Part shown: piece after piece, positions 8,713 through 18,342 of the stretch
Numbering within the stretch: the first letter of the stretch is position 1
Layout of the letters: the number at the start of each line of letters is the position of its first letter
NCBI GenBank assembly: GCA_964564435.1
Contig: CAZMAT010000002.1
Coordinates: 1-64,000 of the forward strand
Origin: Fermentibacter sp964564435
Lineage (GTDB): Bacteria; Fermentibacterota; Fermentibacteria; Fermentibacterales; Fermentibacteraceae
Direction: 5' to 3'
Length of the DNA stretch: 64,000 nucleotides
The notes under the pieces: model-generated
Told to the model about the DNA's origin: nothing
The model's database searches: none
The model's input: the letters and a program-made list of their open reading frames with translations, nothing else
Made by a program: the position numbers and the translations under genes

Positions 8713-9491
8713 CCGCACTCGCGATGGACGTCGGGAACACCAAGACGGCGATCGGGCTCTTCGAGGGCGGAGATCTGCTCCGGAGCTGGCGCGTGTCGAC
8801 CCGGCACTGGACCCCGGACGAACTGGGGCTGCTGCTGCGCGCCATGCTCGAAGGCAGGGGGGAGCAGCCGCCCGCACTGCTGTCCTTCGCCACCGTCGTG
8901 CCTCAGGTGAGGCATGCCATCGAGAAGGCCGCGGCGGACTACCTGGGTGCCGACTTCATCGAGGTCTGCGCTGCGACCTCGGGCATCAGGGCATCCTATC
9001 CCAGGCCCGAGGAGCTCGGGCCCGACAGGATTGCGAACGCCGTCGCGGCGGTCCTCCTCGGGAACCTGCCCGCCATAGTGGCGGATTTCGGGACGGCCAC
9101 GACCTTCGACGTGATCGACGCCCGGGGCGAGTATCTTGGCGGCGCGATCGCCCCCGGGATAGGTACGGCCGCGTCAGAGCTCTTCCGGAAGGCGGAGCTG
9201 CTCAATCCGGTCGATCTCGACCTGCCAGGCAGCGCGCTGGGGAGGACCACGGCCGAGGCCGTGAGGTCCGGGGTGCTGCTCGGTTCCGCAGGGGCGGCCG
9301 ACAGGCTGGTGGAACTCCTGTCGCCGTTCGCCGGGGACGGAGCGGTGCACCTGGCGACCGGAGGATGGGCGGAGGGGATAGCCGGGGTCTGCAGGACGCC
9401 CTTCGTCGTCATCCCGGCGCTCACCCTCATGGGTGTCAACGAGGTGGGGAGGAGATGCAGGGAGGGCATATCGAGATGGCCCGGAAGGTAG
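8694..9491 (+). CDS. coaX: Type III pantothenate kinase
   Basis: A 265-residue CoaX-type kinase that phosphorylates pantothenate in the first step of coenzyme A synthesis. The ASKHA-fold phosphate motif DVGNTKTAIGLFEGG lies near the N-terminus; GPDRIANAVAA and the DFGTATTFDVID segment follow, then GGAIAPGI, all typical of type III. GTG 8694 is preceded by GGAGGAG. ATG 8724 (MDVGNTK) is a possible internal start. The next gene in the pathway follows directly, so the two form part of one operon. Confidence 0.95.
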   Translation: MPSGVTTALAMDVGNTKTAIGLFEGGDLLRSWRVSTRHWTPDELGLLLRAMLEGRGEQPPALLSFATVVPQVRHAIEKAAADYLGADFIEVCAATSGIRASYPRPEELGPDRIANAVAAVLLGNLPAIVADFGTATTFDVIDARGEYLGGAIAPGIGTAASELFRKAELLNPVDLDLPGSALGRTTAEAVRSGVLLGSAGAADRLVELLSPFAGDGAVHLATGGWAEGIAGVCRTPFVVIPALTLMGVNEVGRRCREGISRWPGR

Positions 9492-10021
9492 TGCTCGGCA
9501 TCACATCGAGCGCGGCCGCCTACAAGGGGGTCGCGCTGGCGTCCATGCTCAGGAGGAGCGGGTTCGATGTGGAGGGAGTGCTCTCCGGTCCCGCCACCAG
9601 GCTCATCGGCCCGGCCCAGCTGGCGTGCGTCACCGGCAGGGCCGTCCACACAGACCTCTTCCCGGCCCAGCCGGCCGATCCCATCCCGCACATCAGTCTC
9701 AGCGAGTCTGCGGCGCTGGCGGTGATCGCCCCCGCCACGGCCCATTTCCTGGCGAGGATGGCCTGGGGCTTCGCGGACGACCTCCTCACCTCGACGATCC
9801 TGGCGTGCGACTGTCCCGTGGTGGTGGCCCCTTCGATGAACAGCAGGATGTGGGCAAACCCGGCCACGAGGGAGAACGTGGAGAAACTCGCGTCGAGGGG
9901 GGTCCGCATCGCCGGTCCCGTGAGCGGGGCTCTCGCCTGCGGCACTTCGGGCGAAGGCAGGATGATGGAGCCCGTGGACATCCTCTCGATCTGCCTCGGG
10001 ATACTCGGAACGGGAGCCTGA
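9476..10021 (+). CDS. coaC: Phosphopantothenoylcysteine decarboxylase (CoaC domain only)
   Basis: A 181-residue flavoprotein of the HFCD family. It begins KVVLGITSSAAAYKG (FMN-binding), has the active-site His in PHISLSES, the PAT motif in VIAPATAHF and the substrate clamp PSMNSRMW. It decarboxylates phosphopantothenoylcysteine in CoA synthesis. Most bacteria fuse this domain to CoaB; here the protein ends after the CoaC domain and no CoaB lies in the window. Start 9476 has GGAGGG nine bases upstream; ATG 9455 is an alternative. It overlaps the end of coaX by 16 bases. Confidence 0.9.
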   Translation: MARKVVLGITSSAAAYKGVALASMLRRSGFDVEGVLSGPATRLIGPAQLACVTGRAVHTDLFPAQPADPIPHISLSESAALAVIAPATAHFLARMAWGFADDLLTSTILACDCPVVVAPSMNSRMWANPATRENVEKLASRGVRIAGPVSGALACGTSGEGRMMEPVDILSICLGILGTGA

Positions 10022-11061
10022 TGGGCTGCGATCCGGTCGAGACCGTCAGATGGGCTTCCGGAGCCGTGAGGATTCTCGACCAGAGAGCGCTCCCCGGCAG
10101 TGTCGAATACCTGGACTGCCGCACCGTGAGCGAACTCGCCCATGCCATAAGGACCCTCGCGGTCAGGGGCGCCCCGGCCATCGGCATCGCAGCCGCCTAC
10201 GGAGCGGCCCTCGCGGCTCTGTCGGCCTGCCCGGGACCGGGTTTCGCGGTCGAGGTGGAGGCGGGCATGGACCTGCTGGAGGCCACGAGGCCGACGGCCG
10301 TGAACCTGTCCCGCGCCCTGGCATCACAGAGAGCGGTTTTCCGCGACCCCGGGAACTCGGGCATGATCTTCGAGGCCCTGCTCGCGAACGCGGATTCGAT
10401 CCTCGCAGCGGATCTCGAGGCATCGCGACTGATGGGCCGCCACGGAGCCTCCCTCCTGGGGCCGGGATCACGCCTCCTGACCCACTGCAACGCCGGCGCG
10501 CTCGCGACCGGAGGCCTCGGGACGGCGCTCGCCGTGTTCTACGAGGCATGGGACAGGGGGCTCCTCACCTCCGCCTTCGCCGACGAGACCAGGCCTCTCC
10601 TCCAGGGTTCCAGGCTCACGGCCTGGGAGCTCGCACGGGCCGGGATCCCCGTCACCGTCCTGCCCGACTCGGCTGCGGCCGGACTGCTGGCCTCCGGAGC
10701 CGTCGACGCGGTCTTCACCGGCGCCGACAGGATCGCCTGCAACGGGGACGTCGCGAACAAGCTCGGTACCTATCCGCTGGCCCTCGCAGCGCGCGAGGCG
10801 GGCATCCCGTTCTACGTCGTCGCCCCGCTCTCCACCTTCGACCCCTGGACACCGGACGGACCTGCAATCCCGATCGAGCAGAGGGATGGTGGAGAGGTGA
10901 CCTCCCTCGGAGGCTGCAGGACCGCACCCGCCGGAGTCTCCGTCTACAACCCCGCCTTCGACGTGACGCCGGCCCGCCTCGTCTCGGCGTACGTCTGCGA
11001 GCTGGGCGCGATGCGCGGCAGTCCGAATGATGCGATGAGAGCGTTGACAGGAGGTTCCTGA
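10021..11061 (+). CDS. mtnA: S-methyl-5-thioribose-1-phosphate isomerase
   Basis: A 346-residue member of the MtnA/eIF2B-like isomerase family, acting in methionine salvage on methylthioribose-1-phosphate. Visible motifs are TLAVRGAPAIGIAAAYG, the catalytic-Cys segment THCNAGALATGG, GADRIACNGDVANKLGTY and YVVAPLSTFD. Its ATG overlaps the TGA of the preceding gene by one base (TGATG), implying coupled translation. No other methionine-salvage gene lies alongside. Its 3' end contains a candidate promoter for dnaK. Confidence 0.95.
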   Translation: MGCDPVETVRWASGAVRILDQRALPGSVEYLDCRTVSELAHAIRTLAVRGAPAIGIAAAYGAALAALSACPGPGFAVEVEAGMDLLEATRPTAVNLSRALASQRAVFRDPGNSGMIFEALLANADSILAADLEASRLMGRHGASLLGPGSRLLTHCNAGALATGGLGTALAVFYEAWDRGLLTSAFADETRPLLQGSRLTAWELARAGIPVTVLPDSAAAGLLASGAVDAVFTGADRIACNGDVANKLGTYPLALAAREAGIPFYVVAPLSTFDPWTPDGPAIPIEQRDGGEVTSLGGCRTAPAGVSVYNPAFDVTPARLVSAYVCELGAMRGSPNDAMRALTGGS

Positions 11062-11072
11062 GACGGTACTTT
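11044..11072 (+). promoter_or_regulatory. Candidate sigma-70-type promoter for dnaK operon
   Basis: TTGACA at 11044-11049 and TACTTT at 11067-11072 are exactly 17 bases apart. The -35 box lies inside the last codons of mtnA and transcription would start about 125 bases before the dnaK start. No CIRCE-like inverted repeat was seen, so HrcA control is not supported here. Confidence 0.45.
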
Positions 11073-11204
11073 AAGCGACTGGAGGCAGTGGGGTCCTCCG
11101 ATCGGGTCCGGGCGCGGTTTTCGCGCGACATGGGGAAGGGCCCGCGGAGTCGGCTGGGTTTCTCAGGGGGGCCGGGCGGCTTCCTCCAGATCCGGAGGCG
11201 TGAC

Positions 11205-13079
11205 TTGGGCAGGGCCGTCGGAATAGACCTGGGTACGACCAATTCCTGCATGGCGGTGGCCGAGGGCGGAGAGATCGTGGTCATCCCCTCCGGCGAAGGC
11301 CAGCGGGTGATGCCGTCCGTGGTGGCCTTCACGGCCAAGGGCGAACGGCTCGTGGGCCTCGTGGCCAAGCGGCAGGCCATCACCAATCCCCGCAACACCA
11401 TATGGAGCATCAAGCGGCTGATGGGCCGGCACTTCGAGGAAGTCTCGGAGGAGCGGATGAACGTCAGCTACGAGGTCCGGGACAACGAGAAGGGCGATGC
11501 AGTGGTGCGCGTCTTCGACCGCGACTACACCCCGCCCGAGATCTCCGCCATGATCCTGCAGCGCCTCAAGAGCAGAGCCGAGGAATTCCTGGGCGAGCCC
11601 GTCACCGAGGCGGTGATCACCGTACCCGCATATTTCAACGAGGTCCAGAGGGAGGCCACGAAGGCCGCCGGCAGGATAGCCGGGTTCGAGGTCAGGCGCG
11701 TCCTGAACGAGCCCACGGCAGCCGCGCTGGCCTTCATGGAGCCGACCGAGAGGAAGCGCCTCGCCGTGTACGACCTGGGCGGAGGCACCTTCGACATCAG
11801 CATCCTGCAGGTCGTTAACGGCGTGTTCGAGGTCATGGCCACCAGCGGCAACACCCACCTCGGCGGCGACGACTTCGACGCCAGGATCGTCGAATGGATC
11901 ATCTCCGAATTCAAGCGCGAGCACAGCCTCGACCTCAGCTCCGACCCCGTGGCGCTCCAGAGGATCCGTGAGGCTGCCGAGCGCGCGAAGTGCGAGCTCT
12001 CGACGGTTCTCGAAGCCGGGATCAACCTGCCCTTCATCGCTTCCGACGAGGAGGGGCCGAAGCACCTCGAGATGTCGCTCACGAGAGGCCTCCTGGAGAG
12101 CCTGATAGAGGATCTGGTCAAGCTCACCCGGGAACCCTCCGAGAAGGCGCTGAACGACGCCTCCGTCCGGCCCGAGGAGATCGATCACGTGCTCCTGGTG
12201 GGCGGCTCCACGAGGATGCCGTTCGTGCGGAAGATGGTCGAGGACATCTTCCATCAGAAGCCTGCCCACAGCGTCAACCCCGACGAGGTCGTCGGCATCG
12301 GGGCCGCAGTGGAGGCTTCCGTCCTCACGGGCCAGCGGAAGGACCTGGTCCTTCTCGACGTGACCCCGCTCACGCTCGGTGTCGAGACGCTCGGCGGGGT
12401 GATGGCGCCGATCGTCGAGAGGAACACTCCCATACCCATCAAGCGCAGCAGGATGTTCACGTCGGCCGTCGACAACCAGCAGGTGGTCAGCATCCACGTC
12501 CTGCAGGGCGAGAGGGAGCTGGCCGAGGGCAACAGGAGCCTCGGACGCTTCGAACTCGTCGGGATCCCGCCGGCCAAGCGCGGCGCCCCGAGGATAGAGG
12601 TCTCCTTCGAGATCGACTCGAACGGCCTGCTCAGCGTCTCCGCGAAGGACGCGATCACCGGGCGGCTCCAGTCCATGCGGGTCAATCCCAGCGGGGGGCT
12701 CTCGGAGGACGAGATACACAGACTGATGAAGGAGGCCGAGGCCAACGCCGAGATCGACAAGGCCAGGATGAGGCTCGTCGAATCCCGGAATGCGGCCGAC
12801 CAGGCCATCTACGATGCACAGAGGGTGCTCGAGGCTGCCAAGAAGCATCTCGAGAAGGAATCATGGGAGGAACTGGACACTGCGCTGGTTTCCCTGCGCA
12901 TGACCAGGGACACGACCGACAGGGTCAGGATCGCGAAGGAGACCAGCCGGACGTCCGAGCTGGTGACGCAGGTGTCGAGGCTCATAGAAGTGCTCGACAG
13001 CGGCTCGATAGGAGCCTCGGAAGAGCAGGACCAGCTCTATGTCCTCGAGGACAGCCCCGAAGAGCCGCACGAGCTGTAG
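11205..13079 (+). CDS. dnaK: Chaperone DnaK (Hsp70)
   Basis: A 624-residue Hsp70 chaperone. All three family signatures are present: GIDLGTTNSC at the start, VYDLGGGTFDISIL near residue 190 and VLLVGGSTRMPFVRKM near residue 330, followed by the substrate-binding domain (LDVTPLTLGVETLGG). I place the start at TTG 11205 because GGAGG lies seven bases upstream and the protein then begins in the usual position before the first ATPase motif; an in-frame ATG upstream would add 39 atypical residues. The C-terminal tail is short and lacks the common acidic EEV-type ending. grpE is not adjacent; dnaJ follows. Confidence 0.96.
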   Translation: MGRAVGIDLGTTNSCMAVAEGGEIVVIPSGEGQRVMPSVVAFTAKGERLVGLVAKRQAITNPRNTIWSIKRLMGRHFEEVSEERMNVSYEVRDNEKGDAVVRVFDRDYTPPEISAMILQRLKSRAEEFLGEPVTEAVITVPAYFNEVQREATKAAGRIAGFEVRRVLNEPTAAALAFMEPTERKRLAVYDLGGGTFDISILQVVNGVFEVMATSGNTHLGGDDFDARIVEWIISEFKREHSLDLSSDPVALQRIREAAERAKCELSTVLEAGINLPFIASDEEGPKHLEMSLTRGLLESLIEDLVKLTREPSEKALNDASVRPEEIDHVLLVGGSTRMPFVRKMVEDIFHQKPAHSVNPDEVVGIGAAVEASVLTGQRKDLVLLDVTPLTLGVETLGGVMAPIVERNTPIPIKRSRMFTSAVDNQQVVSIHVLQGERELAEGNRSLGRFELVGIPPAKRGAPRIEVSFEIDSNGLLSVSAKDAITGRLQSMRVNPSGGLSEDEIHRLMKEAEANAEIDKARMRLVESRNAADQAIYDAQRVLEAAKKHLEKESWEELDTALVSLRMTRDTTDRVRIAKETSRTSELVTQVSRLIEVLDSGSIGASEEQDQLYVLEDSPEEPHEL

Positions 13080-13162
13080 CTCTTGATCCGGCCCCCGCAC
13101 ATGCCCCCGCATGACCGTCCTTCATGGGCGGTGAGGCGGAGCGCCCCCACACGGAGAGTCCG

Positions 13163-14263
13163 ATGACAGCCAGGAACCCGTACGAGGTGCTGGGCGTCCC
13201 CAGGGACGCCGGCACGGACGAGATAAAGAAGGCCTACCGGAAGGCGGCGATGGAGTGCCATCCCGACCGCAATCCCGGCGACAGGGCTGCCGAGGAGCGC
13301 TTCAAGGAGATCACCCTCGCGTACGAGATCCTGAGCGATCCCGACAAGAGGGCTCGGTTCGACAGGTTCGGAACCGCCGACGGAGGGCCCGACATGTCGG
13401 ATGTCTTCTCGGGGTTCGGCCTGGACGACGCCATCAGGTCGTTCATGGATGCCTTCGGATGGGGAGCGGGGGGATTCGGGTCGATGTCGGGCGCCGGACC
13501 GGGGGGCGGAGCCGGCCCGTCCGCCTCGGGTCGCGACATAGAGGTCGATGTCGATCTCGCCCTGCAGGAGGCTGCCCACGGAGGCCCCAGGGAGATCAGG
13601 CTGAAGAGGAACGAGCCGTGCGCGGCCTGCGGGGGCACCGGCCACGATGCGGCCGCCGGCTTCGACGAATGCCGCGAGTGCTCCGGAGCCGGGAGGGTCC
13701 GCACGGCCAGGAGGACGCTGCTGGGAACCTTTCAGTCGGTCTCTGCCTGCCGTGCCTGCGGAGGCTCGGGCCGCATCGCCCGGAAGAAGTGCGCCTCGTG
13801 CAGGGGCGCCGGCTCGGAGCAGGTGGAGAGGTCCATCTCCGTCGACGTCCCCGCCGGGATCTCGGAGGGGTACTCGATAAGGCTGCGCGGGCAGGGAGAC
13901 CACCCCGGCGGCACCGTCCCGGGAGATCTCGTCCTGCATGTCAGGAGCGTCGACTACGGCCCCTTCTCGCGCAGCGGCGACAACCTCGTGTACCCGCTGA
14001 CTGTGAGCTTCCCCGATGCCGCTCTGGGATCGGGCTTCGACATACCCACCGTGGAGGGCGGGACCAGAAGGATCGATCTCCCGCCGGGCACCCAGCCCGG
14101 TGATGTGGTGAGCATCCGTGGCGCCGGGATGGGAAGGCTCCGCGGCCGGGGCAGGGGCGACCTCGAGGTGAGGATCTCCGTGTACGTTCCCAGGAGGCTG
14201 AGCCAGTCGGAGAAGAAGGCCCTGAAGGAACTGGCTGGATCGGGCAACTTCCGCAAGGGGTGA
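13163..14263 (+). CDS. dnaJ: Chaperone DnaJ (Hsp40)
   Basis: A 366-residue co-chaperone that stimulates DnaK. The J domain holds the HPD motif (MECHPDRNPGD); a Gly/Phe-rich linker (GAGGFGSMSGAGPGGG) follows; then four CxxCxGxG-type zinc repeats (CAACGGTG, CRECSGAG, CRACGGSG, CASCRGAG) and the C-terminal substrate domains. The ATG at 13163 has GGAGAG upstream and begins just before the J domain; a longer in-frame start has no support. It lies about 80 bases after dnaK and its stop overlaps a GTG of the next frame, consistent with one operon. Confidence 0.95.
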   Translation: MTARNPYEVLGVPRDAGTDEIKKAYRKAAMECHPDRNPGDRAAEERFKEITLAYEILSDPDKRARFDRFGTADGGPDMSDVFSGFGLDDAIRSFMDAFGWGAGGFGSMSGAGPGGGAGPSASGRDIEVDVDLALQEAAHGGPREIRLKRNEPCAACGGTGHDAAAGFDECRECSGAGRVRTARRTLLGTFQSVSACRACGGSGRIARKKCASCRGAGSEQVERSISVDVPAGISEGYSIRLRGQGDHPGGTVPGDLVLHVRSVDYGPFSRSGDNLVYPLTVSFPDAALGSGFDIPTVEGGTRRIDLPPGTQPGDVVSIRGAGMGRLRGRGRGDLEVRISVYVPRRLSQSEKKALKELAGSGNFRKG

Positions 14264-14289
14264 GGGCGTCACGCCCGGGAGGGCAGGCC

Positions 14290-16614
14290 ATGCACACCGA
14301 CCTCTCGAGGCTCGAGTTCGACAGTGTGCTCGACATCGTCGCCTCGCTGGCCGGCAGCGCGAGGGGGGCCGGGCTCGTCTCGCGGCTCGAACCGGCCGCC
14401 GACAGGGCGGAATCGATGTCGCTCGCGCTAGAGACCGTCGAGGCAGCCTCGCTCCTCGCTGCAGGCGCGTCCCTGCCGGGCGCCTCGGCCGATCCATTGT
14501 TCGACGTCATCTCCCTCCTGGAGACCGGGGCGGTGGCCCTGGAACCTTCGTCCCTCCGGGCCGCCGCCGAGGCGCTGGACTCCCTCTCGTCGTTCCGCGC
14601 ACGCCTCGATGCGACAGGTCTGCCCTGGAGGGATGGCGTCCTCGCCGACAGGCTCCTCGAACTGCCCGACCTTGCGCCGCTCACCCGGCATCTGCTCAGG
14701 ATCACGACTCCTGAGGGAACCGTTGCTCACGATGCCTCCGAACTCCTCGCCAGGCTCGCCCGTTCGGCCGCGAGGCTGCGTGACGGGCTGGCGAAGGATG
14801 CCGCCAGGATATCCGAGAGGATGGTGGCGGCGGGTGTCTCGCGGGATGCCCCGCCGACCCTCAGGGACGGCAGGACGGTGATCCCTGTGGTCGCCGCCAG
14901 GCGCGCCTCCGTCCCCGGGATGATCCATGACAGGTCGGATTCCGGGGGCACTCTCTTCATCGAGCCCGCCGAACTGCTCGAAACCGGCAACAGGCTGCAG
15001 GAGACGCTCATGGATATGGCCCAGGAGGAGCGGAGGATACTCCGGGAGGCGACCGCCCTGCTCCGAGAAAGCGCCGGGCCCGTGAAGGCCGGCGCCGGCT
15101 CGGCGGTGCTCCTGGACTGCATCTTCGCCAGGGCCAGGTACCACATGGAAGCCGGGACGACGTTCCCGCCTGAAGGTCCGCTCGACCTCAAGTCTGCCAG
15201 GCATCCCCTCATCCCCCGGGCCGAGTCCGTCGCCAACGACATCTCGTTCCCGGCCGACTGGAGGGCCGTCGTGATAAGCGGCCCGAACGCCGGCGGCAAG
15301 ACCGTCCTGGTCAAGACCATCGGTCTGGCGGTCTGCGGAAGCCAGAGCGGCCTCGGCGCCCTGGCGGCGCCCGGGTCTTCGCTCCCTCATTTCTCGACGA
15401 TCCTCGTATCGATCGGCGACAGGCAGTCGCTCTCCGAGAGGCTCAGCACCTTCTCCGCCAGACTGAAGGACGAGATCGGGATGCTCGATTCCGCCGACGG
15501 AGGGACTCTCGCGATCATAGACGAACCTGCCGGTGGCACCGATCCGCTCACCGGCTCGGCCCTCGCTGCCGTCCTGCTGGAAGGCCTGACCGAGAAGGGT
15601 GCGAGGATCGTGACCACGACCCATCTCGGCCAGCTCAAGTCGCTGGCGTCCACACACCAGGGCTTCTACAACGCCTGCATGAACTTCGACGAGGAGAGCC
15701 TCTCGCCCGACTATGGCTTCAGATTCGGCACCCCGGGCTCCTCCTACACGTTCGAGATCGCTCTGCGCATGGGCTTTCCCGCGCCCCTCCTCGAGAGGGC
15801 GTCGGGGCTGTCCCAGGACGCATTCCGGCTCGACAGGCTCATCGCCCAGCTCGATTCGGAGATCCAGGCGCTGGAAGGGGAGCGTTCCGAGGCCAGGGCC
15901 ATGGCGGAGAAGGCGGAGAAGCTGGGGGCGGAATTCGAGGAACTCGCCGAGCTCCAGCGGCGCGATGCGTCGAGACAGAGGGAGGAGGCGGCACGGAAGG
16001 CCGACGAGCTCATCCGCGAACTCAACTCCCGGGCGGACTCCATGCTGTCGCGGCTGCGCAGCACGGATGCCGGGGAGAGGAAGGCCGCGAGAAGAGCCAT
16101 CCGGGAGCTTTCGTCCCCGATCCCGGCGCCTCCACCGGAACCTGCGCCGTCAGGCCCGGCCCGGCCCGCCGGGTTCTCCCCGGGAGACCTGGTATCCGTG
16201 GATGGCTGGAAGGGCACGGGAGTGGTCGAGGAGGTGAGGGGCTCGTCGGTCGTGGTGAGGTTCGGCGTGCTGAGGGTCGAGAGGGCCCCGGGAGACCTCG
16301 GGCCCGCGGCAGGGGATGGACCCCGCAGGCTGGAGGCGCCCGCTGCCTATTCCGTCGAACCCGTATCGGGTGAGATCGACATGAGGGGCATGACGGCGGA
16401 GGAGGCCCTGGGGCTGCTAGACATGAGGATGGACTCCTGCCTGGCCTCCGGGCTCACGAGGCTGCGCATCATTCACGGCAAGGGTAAGGGCGTGCTCATG
16501 AAGGCGGTGCACGACTTCCTGAAAAGGGACAGGAGGGTCGCGTCCCACGGCATGGCCGAGCCGCACGAGGGCGGCACGGGCGTCACCATCGCCATCCTGT
16601 CGGACAGGCGGTAG
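14290..16614 (+). CDS. mutS2: MutS2 ATPase/Smr-domain protein
   Basis: A 774-residue MutS2 protein, known for recombination suppression or ribosome-collision rescue rather than mismatch repair. Order: clamp/core helices, Walker A GPNAGGKT (residues 331-338), signature segment, Walker B IIDEPAGGTDP, a coiled-coil stretch, a KOW-like segment (FSPGDLVSVDGWKGTG) and a C-terminal Smr domain from about residue 695 (IDMRGMTAEEAL, IIHGKGKGVLMKAV). The Smr HGKG motif is intact while the usual LDLRG is IDMRG. ATG 14290 has GGGAGG upstream and is preferred over GTG 14260, which overlaps the dnaJ stop. Confidence 0.93.
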   Translation: MHTDLSRLEFDSVLDIVASLAGSARGAGLVSRLEPAADRAESMSLALETVEAASLLAAGASLPGASADPLFDVISLLETGAVALEPSSLRAAAEALDSLSSFRARLDATGLPWRDGVLADRLLELPDLAPLTRHLLRITTPEGTVAHDASELLARLARSAARLRDGLAKDAARISERMVAAGVSRDAPPTLRDGRTVIPVVAARRASVPGMIHDRSDSGGTLFIEPAELLETGNRLQETLMDMAQEERRILREATALLRESAGPVKAGAGSAVLLDCIFARARYHMEAGTTFPPEGPLDLKSARHPLIPRAESVANDISFPADWRAVVISGPNAGGKTVLVKTIGLAVCGSQSGLGALAAPGSSLPHFSTILVSIGDRQSLSERLSTFSARLKDEIGMLDSADGGTLAIIDEPAGGTDPLTGSALAAVLLEGLTEKGARIVTTTHLGQLKSLASTHQGFYNACMNFDEESLSPDYGFRFGTPGSSYTFEIALRMGFPAPLLERASGLSQDAFRLDRLIAQLDSEIQALEGERSEARAMAEKAEKLGAEFEELAELQRRDASRQREEAARKADELIRELNSRADSMLSRLRSTDAGERKAARRAIRELSSPIPAPPPEPAPSGPARPAGFSPGDLVSVDGWKGTGVVEEVRGSSVVVRFGVLRVERAPGDLGPAAGDGPRRLEAPAAYSVEPVSGEIDMRGMTAEEALGLLDMRMDSCLASGLTRLRIIHGKGKGVLMKAVHDFLKRDRRVASHGMAEPHEGGTGVTIAILSDRR

Positions 16615-16617
16615 CGC

Positions 16618-18342
16618 GTGTACGACGATGCAGCGGTGTCCAGGGTCAAGGATGCAGCCGACATAGTCGCGGTCATCGGAAGGTACGTGCCTCTCAGCCG
16701 AAGCGGTTCCGGCCACAGGGGGCTCTGCCCGTTCCACCGGGAGAAGACGCCCTCCTTCCACGTATCCCCCCAGCGGCAGGCGTTCCACTGTTTCGGCTGC
16801 GGGGCCGGGGGCGACGTGTTCACGTTCCTGATGGACTTCCTGGGCGTCTCGTTCCGTGAGGCGCTGGAGGAGCTGGCCTCCGAGTACGGGATCGACGTCT
16901 CCGACGTCCCGAGGCAGGCCGACCCGGGTGCGCCGCTCAGGAGGATCCTCGAGGAAGCGCATTCCTACTATGTGCGCTCGCTCGCATCCGGCGGATCCTC
17001 GGGCGCCCGCTCCTATCTGGAGAAGAGGGGGATCTCGAGCGCCACGTCGGAGAGCCTCGGGATGGGGTGGGCGCCTCAGGGAGGCGGTCTGCTGAGACAT
17101 CTCTCGGATCGGGGTTTCTCCTTCAGCACTGCCGTCGAGGCCGGGCTCGCCATCCGGCCGGACTCGGGACAGACCTACGAGAGGTTCCGCGAGAGGCTCC
17201 TCTTCCCGATACGTGACAGGAGGGGGAGGACAGTCAGCTTCGGAGGCCGGGCGACCGGTGCCGTCGAACCCAAGTACCTGAACGGGCCGGACACCCCGGT
17301 CTACCACAAGGGCGACCTGCTATACGGCTTCAACGAGGCGAGGGCTTCCGCCAGGGACATGGATACGGTGATCCTCGTCGAAGGCTACTTCGACCATGCC
17401 AGGCTCTACCAGGAGGGCCTGCAGTGCGTGGTCGCCACTTGCGGGACGGCGCTCACACAGCCGCAGGCGAGGCAGCTCGTTTCCCTGGCGCAGGGTGTAG
17501 TGGTATGCTACGATGGAGATGCCGCGGGAGCCAAGGCGGCCTTCAAGGCCTGCGAGGTGCTCCTCGCCGAGGGATGCTGGCCGGGAGTGGTCAGGCTGGA
17601 CGAAGGCACCGACCCTGACGACTTTGTGGCATCCCGCGGCATGGATGCATTCCTTTCGAAGGTCGAGACGGCCCTCGATCCGGTGGCCTTCGCGATGTCC
17701 CTCTCGGGGGGCTGGAGGGGGCTGGAGGCCTCCGGCAGGGCGGTGCAGGCGGTGAAGAGGCTCCTGACCCTGGCTTCGAGGGCATCCGGGCCTGTGCTCC
17801 GCGAAACGATGCTCAGGAGGATTTCGGACATGACCGGATACTCCATGGAGACCCTCTCGGCCCAGCTCGAGCAGGAGAGCCCCGAGAGGCCCGCCAGGAG
17901 GAGCGTGGAGACGCCCCGGATCGGCGCGTCGGACATGTCCCTGCTCAGAGCCCTGATGTCCGGAGCCGACGGAGGGCTGGACGCCGGTCTGGCATCTTTT
18001 CTCGAGCCCGGCGACTTCGGCCCGGGCCCGGCGCGCGAGCTCTTCGAGATCCTCGCGGCATCCGCGGCCGGGGGCGGGCGCCCGGCATCCGTCACGGGGA
18101 TGCCTCCCGGACCGGCATCCCTCTACACCTCCATCGCCGTCGCCCAGGATTCGAAGGGATCCCTGGAGGAGCAGGACAGGGCGAGGATCAGGGAGAGGGT
18201 GGAGAGAAGGCGGTCTTCGCAGCGCCTGGCGGAGCTCAGGGAACGCCTCGGGGATGCCGGTGCGGATGAGAGGAAGGCGATACTGAAGGAGATCTCGGGG
18301 CTCGGGTCGCCCGCCCGTGATCAGGGTGGGACCGATGCCTGA
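16618..18342 (+). CDS. dnaG: DNA primase
   Basis: A 574-residue primase that makes RNA primers for replication. The CHC2 zinc finger is at C37, H40, C58 and C61. The RNA polymerase domain has EGYFDHARLYQEG and the TOPRIM metal motif VVCYDGDAAGAKAA, with LDEGTDPDDF. The C-terminal helicase-interacting region is present but divergent and rather short. Start is GTG 16618, three bases after the mutS2 stop. The sigma factor gene overlaps its end, recalling the widespread dnaG-rpoD macromolecular synthesis operon. Confidence 0.95.
   Translation: MYDDAAVSRVKDAADIVAVIGRYVPLSRSGSGHRGLCPFHREKTPSFHVSPQRQAFHCFGCGAGGDVFTFLMDFLGVSFREALEELASEYGIDVSDVPRQADPGAPLRRILEEAHSYYVRSLASGGSSGARSYLEKRGISSATSESLGMGWAPQGGGLLRHLSDRGFSFSTAVEAGLAIRPDSGQTYERFRERLLFPIRDRRGRTVSFGGRATGAVEPKYLNGPDTPVYHKGDLLYGFNEARASARDMDTVILVEGYFDHARLYQEGLQCVVATCGTALTQPQARQLVSLAQGVVVCYDGDAAGAKAAFKACEVLLAEGCWPGVVRLDEGTDPDDFVASRGMDAFLSKVETALDPVAFAMSLSGGWRGLEASGRAVQAVKRLLTLASRASGPVLRETMLRRISDMTGYSMETLSAQLEQESPERPARRSVETPRIGASDMSLLRALMSGADGGLDAGLASFLEPGDFGPGPARELFEILAASAAGGGRPASVTGMPPGPASLYTSIAVAQDSKGSLEEQDRARIRERVERRRSSQRLAELRERLGDAGADERKAILKEISGLGSPARDQGGTDA

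Noticed and set aside
11062..11204. CIRCE-type heat-shock operator before dnaK
   Set aside because: No TTAGCACTC-N9-GAGTGCTAA-like inverted repeat is present.
11163..12848. Long minus-strand ORF opposite dnaK, and similar ones opposite dnaJ (13037-14497) and mutS2 (14428-15657)
   Set aside because: They lie antisense to clear genes, have no recognisable domains and show the amino-acid bias (Arg, Gly, Pro, His) expected from reading high-GC codons in the wrong frame.
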